A DNA stretch of 64,000 nt from Ectocarpus siliculosus. Lineage: Eukaryota; Sar; Phaeophyceae; Ectocarpales; Ectocarpaceae. The DNA lies in contig FN648471.1 of the NCBI GenBank assembly GCA_000310025.1, positions 21,716 to 85,715 of the forward strand, written 5' to 3'. Position 1 is the stretch's first letter. Each line of letters starts with the position of its first letter. Of the stretch, positions 45,471 to 64,000 are shown one piece after another. The translations under genes and the position numbers were made by a program. A model generated the notes under the pieces. It saw only the letters and a list, made by a program, of their open reading frames with translations, did not search any database and was not told where the DNA came from.

Positions 45471-45715
45471 CTGTACAGCAGTTGGTTGGCAGGTACAGCA
45501 GCAGTATCTCCTACATACACAGTCTAAAAAGGTACTACGGCACCCCATCGTGTACAGGTTACATTTGCATCCGTTGGTCACTACTCTCGTGAGTCGTGCG
45601 TCTAAATAGACTCGACACTGGGCGCGGACAAAGGAGACAAGCCCTATACTAGGACCTCCGCTGACTGTGATTCAACATACGGCATTGTTCCATGTAGAAT
45701 GCCGCGCTCTTGGCT

Positions 45716-48700
45716 ATGGCACTCAGGCTAGCCCGCAGAGCAGTTGACACTAAGGAAAGCTATGACTTCGGTACTGTGAGCCCAGACTGCTTGCAATATC
45801 ACAACCATCAAATTACGCCGCATACCAACACCGACACGCGTTTCGACCTCTTCTTGTTTCCGCTTTCTCCCACGGGCCTGCAGGTGCCGTCGGCAACGGG
45901 ACGCTCGTGACCGCGCACCCAGCACCACGGGATCCCCACCCACCTCCAGCCGAAGGCGGTGGTAGAGGCCCTACTCCCGCTTCAATCACCACTGCTTCCT
46001 CCACAAATGGACAAAATGATGCTGAAACAGACCGCTTGCCATCCGCCCTCTCCTCCCCCTCCTCCTCCTCCTCCTGTTCCTCCTCGTCCGCATCCAAAGG
46101 CCTCTCCCCTACCCCGTCACCGTCTCCGCATCAAAGCGACCGCAACAACTCCTATTACCCGAGCAACGACGATGGTATGCCCCTCTCAACGATGGCAAAG
46201 AAGCCTCCGCCACCACCCCCTACCCCCCAGGACGAGGACCTTCAACCCGTACCCCCTGCTCTAGGAGCAATATCGGTAGACCGTCCACAAACAGAGAGCG
46301 AACAGCAGCCGCAGTCGCAGCCAATGAGGTGGCGACAATCTATGGATCAAGGCCGAAGCTTTGGACTGGGAGGAGGAGTAGGAGCACCTGCGGCTGCTGC
46401 GGCAAGTAAGACGGGGGAGTACATGCGGGGGATGGCAGCCGAGGCACGCGCCTGGAGCGCCAGAGCGCTCTCTGGGGCTGCGAGTGTTGACAATAGTGGC
46501 AGTAGCTGGACCCGAGGCGATCCTGTCGATCCCGTGACCATGTTGCTGCCGGACTCTGCTTTCGGGGAGCGGGTGGGAGGGCCCTCAGGAAGAGGGCCGT
46601 TGCTGCGAAGACTTCAGACTACTGTGTATGGTAAGACATTCCTGGGTAGGGCATGCTGCAACGACTTGAAATTCAGCGTTGATCGCGTCTGGGATCGGTG
46701 CACAGGTCATTCTGTAGATGAAGCTTGGCGGTACTTGAGAGGAGAAGGGCTAGAAATATTAGCCATTCAGGTCGAGCGAGTCGTCGCATGCCTCGCAATA
46801 CGGGAAGGACCCCCCCCCCCCGGCAATATGCAAGTCTCTCCGTCTGCCCTCTTCGAAAGCCTTATTGATTCCGGTCGTTTGCTCCCCTCCCCTCGAACTC
46901 TACTTTGTGTGCCCGCCGAAATCCGACCAGGCATGCTCGATGACTTCGTGGTGGTAACTATCTCTCGTCCGGGGCCTCTGTATGTGCGCCTCAAACCTGA
47001 TTCTCGAGGCCTCGTGATCGTTAACAACTTCGACGTGGTACCTGACGATCCACACACTAGCTGCCCACGACTGGGACCCCTTGAGAGTGTGGGCACGGTG
47101 ATTCCTGGAGACGCGTTGGTGAGTTTTATGTGCCTGTTGGCACGGGTGGTTGTAGTGGGTGGTGGCAGCTGCTTCTCTGTGTCCACGATTTGTGTTGACA
47201 TTTATGTTAGTGTTGGGGTAGTATCGCACGGTTTTTCTGGCGCTCACCCCCCTCTTCGGCTTCGATCTGCTCCTGCTTCATTTGCAGGCCTCTGTTAATC
47301 GAGAGGTGCTGTTGGGACGCCCGTTTTCGGAGTGCGTCAGGTGCATCAAAGAGGCATCCTCAAGTAAGTTGCAAAATTTGTAGTGACCATCGATAGCTAA
47401 CTGAACGCTGTAGTTCCTGTACGTTTATGAACTTCGTTGTAGTCATTGAAATCAACTTATCGCGGGTTCTGCACTCGCCTTTCAGGTGCGACGGCAGCTC
47501 GCCCGTGCGTGCTGTGCTTCCGGAGAGCGGATCCGGAGTGCTTGGGAGCAAACCTTGGATCGCCTCCCAGAAAACTTGAGCAGGTGCGGGTGGTCTTTGA
47601 CGATGGATCCTCACGTGGCATGTCAACTACTGGTTTGAATCGGATATTGCGATACCGTTGTCGGATGAAGGGAGTATTTATCCCGCGAAAGTACATCGAT
47701 TCGGTTGCTACATACATACCTTTCCTTCCGATTCATGTACGGACGCGGGCGGTAGCACTGCCGTTCAAGCACCGGAAGTTGATTACACGTCGGTCCGTTC
47801 TCTTTGTACCTCATAATACAATATGTGCGCGGACCTCGAACCGCTCAGGAGAAATTCCGATCCTTGGAACGGCTGTTGGAAGGAGGTGAAGGAGGCGTGA
47901 TGGATGAAGCGAAGCTTCGGGGGATTACATCAACGGGTGTGCCCGACCATGGGGGGTTGCGACCGGTTTTGTGGAGAATCCTTCTCCGGTGTCTTCCTCC
48001 CAATCGGCCTCAGTGGTCAGCGCACTTGGAAACGCAGCGGGTGCTGTACGCGCGGTTTGTCGACGATCTAGTCTTAAAACCGGCGAAGATCGTTACACAA
48101 GGTGGTGCCGACAGTCGAAGCGAGGAGACGAGCACAGCAGTACAAGCGACAACGAGCGCCAATCGGGATGGCGACAAGGCAAGCAGCGCCGCTGAGCGAT
48201 TAGTAGACGCTTCGAGTGGCCGAGGGGTGCCGCATTCGCATGGGAAGTCTGGAGGAAGCAACGAAGAAGCTTCAAGTTGCACGACGTTGGAGAAATCTCC
48301 TCGGGGGGGAAAGGGGGGCGATGATCCCGTCCTCGAGGGACAGAATAGTGAGCAAGACGTTGCTAAAGTCGAAGTAATTGAGCAAAACAGGATTCCCTCA
48401 GCGACGAAGCCGAGCCTCCAGCCTGGCGTTAGCGAACACTTTCCAGGCGAGCTGTGCCTGAATCGCAAGTTAACCAAGGGACCGGTGGACGATGACCCTC
48501 TGAGTAACAAAGACACAAGCGAGTGGGCCGCGCTTTGGTCTGACAAGGAGTTGATGCAAGCCATCGATCAGGACGTAGTTCGCACAATGCCAGACCTTGC
48601 CTTCTACGCCTGCCGGAGTATCGAAGACAACGATAGCGACATGGTTGGCAGTAGCGCTAGTGGTGAAGGTGGCAGCGGTGACAGCTCGGAGGGCGAGCGG

Positions 48701-50275
48701 CGGCGACGAGGGCAAGAGAGGCGAGAGGCACTCGCCCGTATTCTGTTCGTGCACGCCAAGCTGAACCCCGCCGAGAGCTACACTCAGGGTATGAACGAGA
48801 TCGTGGCCACCCTATACTTTGTTTTGGCCAGCGACGAGAACGAAGAATGGAATCGACATTGCGAAGCAGATACCTTCTTTTGCTTCACCAACCTCATGTC
48901 GGAGATCCGGGATGTCTTTTTGGCCTCCATGGACGAAAGCGAGAGTGGCCTCCACGGGAAAATGGAGGCTTTCTCGCGGACTCTTCGGCAACACGATCCG
49001 GAGCTCGCAGAACACATGGTGAGCGTGTGAACCTAGGCTTGTGCCGCCGACCTTTTTCGTTTAGTTGGCATGAAGGCATTGGTGCGCATCGTACGCTGCA
49101 AGCACATTGTGCAAGTGTTAATGGGATTTGGAGGTAGACATGTGAGCGTGCTTGACCATGGTTATTTGGCGTTGTCAGATGCTATGACTTGACGTCATAC
49201 AAGATTTGGGATTTATGCCGAAGCATGTGCCCTTCTGTTCAGTGTGCGTACGATCATGTGATCGTGTGTGTTTGGGATCTGTGTGAGTTGGCTTGGGAAA
49301 TCATTAATCAAGAGAAGAGAACAACGGAAAGCAGCAATAACGTGGACCTGTAGATTTCCACACAGCTTTTGGTTGATTGATTCTGCAGGAAGCGGTCAAA
49401 TTCCACTTCACAAGCTGTGCACCATTCATTCTTTTTTCGGGTGAAAGAACGCAAGCTACGGTTTTCTTTTGTTGGCAGTTGACCTCGAGTTGATCGCATC
49501 GTCGCTCCCGGCTGACATGTTGGAATGCGATATCATTGTTCTGGGAGGAAAATTTCGCTGGTACTTGCTTTTGTAGGAAGAGCGCGTGGCTTCAGTATAT
49601 ATAATACGGATGTTTGACCGTCATGCCCATTTCTCTCTATACTTCGTGTGCCCGACACCGGAAGTGTGCGCCGAGGTTGACTGCTTGGCTTGCCCCTTTG
49701 GCGTAACGAAACCATGTCCTGATCGCGTGTCATTTCATCGCTGTGCGAAAATTCAACTGCAGGTGAGCCTGGCGTTGGACCCTCGCTACTTTGCGCTCAG
49801 GTGGTTCACCACCCTTCTCAGCCGAGAGTTCGATCTTCCAGATACCATCCGGCTGTGGGATTCGTTGTTCGCTGCCCAAGACCGCTCGACCTTCCTCGTG
49901 TTCGTGTTCGTCACCTTGATGCTGGCCCAGCGAGAGACGCTCCTAGCTGGAGACTTCGCGTCAAACTTGCAGTTATTGCAAGCGTATCCGCCGACGGACG
50001 TCCCGGAAATTTTAGCCCAGAGCGAGGCGCTACGCCTGTTTAGCGCCAGGGGTGACGCGGCTAGGGCTGGGGGGTTGGCAGAGCAAAGAGCGAAAGAAGC
50101 GGCGGACGGTGCCAAGCAAGCGGCGGAGCAGGTAAATGCGGCGGCGAGACGGTTTTGGAATGCGGCCTCGGATTTCGCAGCTGGCGCCGCAGAACGCGTT
50201 GCTGGTCTGAATGAAGGCGCCTATATGGCGGACAGCAGTGGAGGTGGAACCGCCGAGGCGCAGGGCTTGTTTTGA
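45716..50275 (+). CDS. TBC1D13-like Rab GTPase-activating protein
   Basis: Six exons join in phase: 45716-45770, 45884-47118, 47288-47363, 47486-47583, 47849-49018, 49763-50275 (3147 nt, 1048 residues). The TBC domain starts at about residue 489 (EKFRSLERLLEGG, GVPDHGGLRPVLWRILL) and runs to about 950. The arginine finger is in QAIDQDVVRTMPDLAFY (about 728-743) and the glutamine finger in YTQGMNEIV (about 800). ADTFFCFTNLMSEIRD, YFALRWFTTLLSREF and LAGDFASNLQLLQAYP match the TBC1D13 group, which acts on Rab35-type GTPases in animals; the Rab here is unknown. A low-complexity insert of about 130 residues splits the domain before the arginine finger. The first 430 residues are proline/serine-rich, then a globular part (TTVYGKTFLGRACCNDLKFS) without a recognised domain, followed by a Cys-rich patch (RPCVLCFRRADPEC). 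The C-terminus is Ala/Glu-rich helix. Exon 1 is short and least certain. Confidence 0.85.
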
Positions 50276-50697
50276 TATGATACAGCAGCGATCAGACATG
50301 TACCCTTCGACAAATGTGTATAGGTTGCCGTGTGCACACGGCTGTTTCCCCAGTTGGTTTTTCTTCTTTCATTCTTCTTTGGTTTGCCATGCTGTTGATT
50401 TTTTAGTGTCTTGGTACGGTGATGGCGTAACGAAAACGGATAGAAAGAGGGTACTGCTGTACGACTCCTTCTCACTATATTTCCAGGTGCACGACACGAA
50501 CGAACATGTATGTTGTGGAGAGATGGTGGGGCGGTGCTGCCTTGAGATCCATCCGTGCTTCACACATTTCATGCGATCTAAGTGTGGAAATTTCGGACAA
50601 GATTTATTGCTTTTTTCGAGATGGCGCCAACAGAGGTCACCATGCGCAGCGACCGGTACATCGTTTCACCCCACTATTTAGGGGAATGTTGGTGGTC
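50276..50697. other. Convergent spacer
   Basis: About 420 bp between the TBC stop and the stop of the minus-strand ORF; likely shared 3' UTR sequence. No coding signal seen. Confidence 0.5.
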
Positions 50698-51474
50698 TTA
50701 ACATTGGTTTGCTTCCGCTCGACGACACGGCCGGTTCTCTGCCTGCCCCGTCTGATCCCTAACCACGTTTGATGCGGATAAGGCTCCCTGTAGCCTCTGC
50801 CACAACCATAATTTGTTCACGTGTCTCTCAACTACATCCGCCACATGGCTCCCTTGCTCCTCTTCGCACTGACTGCGCCACGGGGTCGCTCTGTCTCTTC
50901 GACTTCGAGTCAACACATCAAGGGACGACGATAGATGGTCCACGGTGTCGTCGACAGCACTCCGAAGCCTTCGCAGTCCCGCTGATGCCGAGACGTGCTC
51001 ATCTCCACGTTCTCTCACGGCCCTACGGAGCACGGCCGTGACTACGGATCTCGGATCCAACCGCCGCGGCTTGTCAATTCCAGTACCCCTCTGCCGCAGC
51101 TGTTGCCCTGTAGTTGTGGGAGGAACGGCCTCGTGCGAGAGTGCTGAAGGGGTGGTCCTGCCAGAGGTATTATCCGCGGCAGGGATACCCTCCAAAGCCG
51201 CCAAGACTTGCTTCGTCCTTCTTGCTTTAGCCTCACGGTTCCTGATAGAACCTTGGAGAAGCAAAAAATTGTTAACTTCTACCCAGGAAGGTCGCGGACA
51301 ACAGGAGTCTGCCGAATTTGCGCCTGCTGCCGTCGCATCATCAGCGTGCAAAGCGCGGAGCAGGGCGAGGTGCGTAGGGAGAAACAGCTGCGGCTCTTGA
51401 GGGCGCCCTCGTCTACGTTTGCGACGTGACCCGTCTCCTGGCTGCTGCATTGAACTGCTGTTCCTTGTGCGCAT
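50698..51474 (-). CDS. Hypothetical basic protein
   Basis: Single open frame of 258 codons from ATG 51474; a second Met eight codons on (MQQPGDGSRRKRRRGR) is also possible. The N-terminus has a bipartite basic cluster like a nuclear localisation signal (SRRKRRRGRP). The middle has helices separated by Ser/Thr/Ala-rich linkers (LDPRSVVTAVLRRAVRERGD, RRLRSAVDDTVDHLSSSLDV). No known domain recognised. GC-rich third positions resemble the real exons nearby, which supports coding. The 3' end may be spliced instead. Convergent with TBC and divergent from PFP, which keeps the alternating-strand pattern. Confidence 0.5.
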   Translation of the reverse strand: MRTRNSSSMQQPGDGSRRKRRRGRPQEPQLFLPTHLALLRALHADDATAAGANSADSCCPRPSWVEVNNFLLLQGSIRNREAKARRTKQVLAALEGIPAADNTSGRTTPSALSHEAVPPTTTGQQLRQRGTGIDKPRRLDPRSVVTAVLRRAVRERGDEHVSASAGLRRLRSAVDDTVDHLSSSLDVLTRSRRDRATPWRSQCEEEQGSHVADVVERHVNKLWLWQRLQGALSASNVVRDQTGQAENRPCRRAEANQC

Positions 51475-51618
51475 TGATTCGATTTTCTCCCCCTCCAGTT
51501 GGCCTCCCCCGACCCTCTCCTTGCCCCCTCCCTCCCGTGTCGAATCTGCTTGGGTTCAAAGAAAAGAGATACGTAGTATAGCTGCCTTCAGGTATGGTGA
51601 CAACGCCAACATGGACAC

Positions 51619-52005
51619 CTAAGGTTGAACCTGGTCGGACCTGGAGTCAAGAGGAAAATTAATTGACGCATAGTTCGGCCTCAGAGTTGCACAGGTACCA
51701 TGCACATAGCTTGCGTATTGCGAATAGCGCACCGAGACGGCACCGATGCACGCACACCTGGGTACACCATTCGACAAGCCAGCCGAAACGTCGCCATCCT
51801 CGTGCCAAGGGCAAGACGTGAGCACCACCACTCGACGGGTGGAAGCATAGAAACACCGCTCGCCACCGACCACCGATACATCAACCAGCCCAAGTTGACC
51901 CGCCGTCGCGGGGGCTACGTTTGTTGCCAACCCGGTACAGTACGTAGTCCCGCGTTGCTTCAACAAGATACGGCATACGTTGAAAACGTCTTGTTTTATA
52001 TCCAT
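51619..52005 (-). CDS. Possible small ORF, 128 codons
   Basis: Minus-strand frame from ATG 52005 (MDIKQDVFNVCRILLKQRG), Cys-rich in the middle (TSCPWHEDGD, GVPRCACIGAVSVRYSQYAS). No motif recognised, and the plus strand is open over almost the same bases. No splice partners found. It may be chance or a relic. Confidence 0.2.
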   Translation of the reverse strand: MDIKQDVFNVCRILLKQRGTTYCTGLATNVAPATAGQLGLVDVSVVGGERCFYASTRRVVVLTSCPWHEDGDVSAGLSNGVPRCACIGAVSVRYSQYASYVHGTCATLRPNYASINFPLDSRSDQVQP

Positions 52006-52958
52006 GCTGAACTCACCGTGGTGGTGCTGCTTGGTGACGAGTCAACAACGTTGGAATTCACAGAGTACATATAGCAACGGCATGCAGTGTTGCATCTATA
52101 CGGCTCTGTGCGGGTGCATACGTCGAAGACATCTGCGGGGGTGGTGACAACCACGTGGAGCTCTGTGTCAACTCAACAACTTGCGATTAGCAGCAAATGG
52201 TCAATACATTCATTGTTTGCAGGTTGTACTCTGCTCTTTTCGGTCGAAGCAGGGGTAGGTATAGCAGAGAGCGATTGAAATCATGGCTGTCTTGGGACGA
52301 GATCGAGGTGTTGGTAAGTCCGATAGTGTTGTCCACTCGAATGGACTGACAACCGTTCTTTCTTGCGACAGAAAAGGTGAAGGGGACGACAGAAACGATA
52401 AAAGCCGAGTGGGCCGGCAGAAAATAGAAAATAGTTCGTGGTGGGTTCGGCGAATCAGCGTGAGAGTTCGGGGGTCAGTTCCTGAGCCAATCCCTTGCGG
52501 TACCGTTTTGTGTCACCGAACTCTCCCGGTAATGTATACTCGAGTATACCGTTTTCTGACGTTTGCCTGACGCACTTCCTCACTAGAAGCAGTTATTTCG
52601 TTCGTGACCTTCTATATATAGAGGCAGCCGTTTAGATAGAGGAGGTTAGCACGTATACACTTGCACGGATGTCAATGCTCCATCAACGACAAACATATAT
52701 CCATAGCTGCGAAAGTCTTCATCGTGAACAGGTTTCGACAACAAAGGTACATCAGTGAAGCATCACCAGATGCTGTAGTATGTTGCATATAGTCCGAGTC
52801 GTAGTTCTGGAGTGTACTATGTGCACTTACTCCTGTTTTTTGGAGTTCAACAACAGCAGTGAATACAGGACAGCAACCAGGTTACATTTGGCGAAACTTT
52901 CTTGCAGCCCTTGTACAACGACGGCAGCTCAATAGATTCTACAGGGATCAGCCATATA

Positions 52959-53175
52959 CCGTATATGACACAAGATAACACACCCCCTGGACCGATTTTC
53001 AAAGCTCGATTACTCCACGACGAAGAGGATGCATAAATGAAACAATACGTTTTCGAACAGCTCTCGACGAGACGGTTCCAACGCCGCCGTTTTCGGCGCT
53101 GTGACTCTTCCTGCTGTTGAGAAATCGAGCTTTGAAAATCGGCCAAGGGGGTGTGTTATCTTGTGTCATATACGG
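52959..53175. repeat. 53-bp inverted repeat (hairpin or MITE-like)
   Basis: Left arm 52959-53011 and right arm 53123-53175 are reverse complements with about two mismatches, separated by about 111 bp. Both arms contain TATATGACACAAGATAACAC (as read left arm) and end near CAAAGCTCGATT. The spacer is unique sequence without an ORF. I see no obvious flanking duplication. Confidence 0.9.
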
Positions 53176-53653
53176 TAATCCATCTTCGCACTGCACAGTA
53201 CTGCCGCATATTTGTATACTTATCTCGAATGGGTAGTCTTTCTGTGTGTGTTTTTATTATTCCTTAATACTTCAGCCAGAGTCTTGGAAAAAGTGTAGGG
53301 AGTCCGCGCGTTGTACTTTCACATTCTTCCAAATCTTCACCCACGGATTGCTGAAACGGACAGCAATCGCTGCCGGGTTCAAAATCGTTGCAAACTCACC
53401 CTCCATTGGAGTCTAGGGCCTTGTTCAGCGCGGCTGCCAAGTCACGTCAGAGGTGTGGTTGAGTGGTGGCAGGGCGAACAAGTGAAGTGGTAGGTTCTCC
53501 GGCGTGCTGTGGGGTATGGTGTTGGTTCGAAATTCGCCGCGGTGCCCCCAGTGTTGTTGCCGACGGCGACTCGACGGAGCAGCAGACAGAGAGCACCACC
53601 ACACAAACACACCACGCTGCACGGCCTTGTAGCGCGAGGAACCAGAAGCAAGC

Positions 53654-64000
<10,347 letters not shown>

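Larger units (their letters stand above)
51475..53653. other. Divergent intergenic interval
   Basis: About 2.2 kb upstream of both the minus-strand hypothetical gene and PFP. It contains a 128-codon minus ORF (listed), a 53-bp inverted repeat (listed), and AT-richer stretches. No clear core-promoter motif. Confidence 0.4.

Noticed and set aside
47584-47889. Open plus-strand frame running on from the exon at 47486-47583
   Set aside because: It passes through an intron: the CAG/GTGCGG donor at 47584 and acceptor at 47848 restore the TBC frame in phase, whereas the read-through frame ends at 47889 and loses the domain.
49586-49762. Protein-like plus frame (SVYIIRMFDRHAHFSLYFVC) before the last TBC exon
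   Set aside because: Intronic; the acceptor at 49762 joins AEHM directly to VSLALDPRYFALRW, which is what TBC domains have.

Overview
This is a nuclear window from an intron-dense eukaryote, most likely a brown alga (Phaeophyceae, stramenopile). The evidence is many short exons joined by GT-AG introns of 100 bp to 3 kb, CT- and CA-rich microsatellites, non-LTR retrotransposons, a PPi-dependent phosphofructokinase of the duplicated kind, and genes that alternate strand almost perfectly along the sequence, an arrangement reported for the Ectocarpus genome. The species is an inference. I see no rRNA, tRNA, CRISPR or prokaryotic operon.

Layout, left to right. 1-3102 (+): end of a coiled-coil/PUB-domain protein. 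3938-5641 (-): small coiled-coil protein with a C-terminal membrane segment. 5650-9830 (+): almost complete APE-RT LINE with a frameshift and a nonsense codon. 10771-17694 (+): 13-exon armadillo-repeat protein. 20398-27093 (-): 6-exon GT14 (core-2/I-branching type) glycosyltransferase, with an assembly gap and a false duplication over one exon. 27501-38398 (+): 9-exon secretory protein joining a J domain, a poly-Q tract and a bulb-type lectin region; an antisense dead LINE (33550-35790) sits in one intron. 41486-45470 (-): unrecognised conserved-looking protein, again across an assembly gap. 45716-50275 (+): TBC1D13-like Rab GAP. 50698-51474 (-): hypothetical basic protein. 53654-64000 (+): pyrophosphate:fructose-6-phosphate phosphotransferase, first module complete and a second module beginning at the window edge.

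Exon models were built by hand, requiring GT/AG sites, phase agreement across every junction and protein-like translation. The armadillo, GT14, J-lectin, TBC and membrane-protein models all sum to whole codons. The start of the 41-45 kb gene, the outer ends of the LINEs and the two small ORFs at 18 and 51.8 kb are uncertain.

Functionally the window is a mixed housekeeping neighbourhood. Two neighbours divergently transcribed from a 407-bp interval (GT14 and the J-lectin protein) both belong to the secretory pathway: one is a type II membrane glycosyltransferase, the other an apparent ER chaperone-like protein with a carbohydrate-binding-type region. Other genes concern vesicle traffic (TBC/Rab GAP), possible p97/Cdc48 binding (PUB) and glycolysis (PFP). 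The accessory material consists of two unrelated LINE lineages, a new-looking microsatellite-linked short repeat with at least six copies, a 53-bp inverted repeat, and an over-represented octamer (ACTGCTGT/ACAGCAGT).
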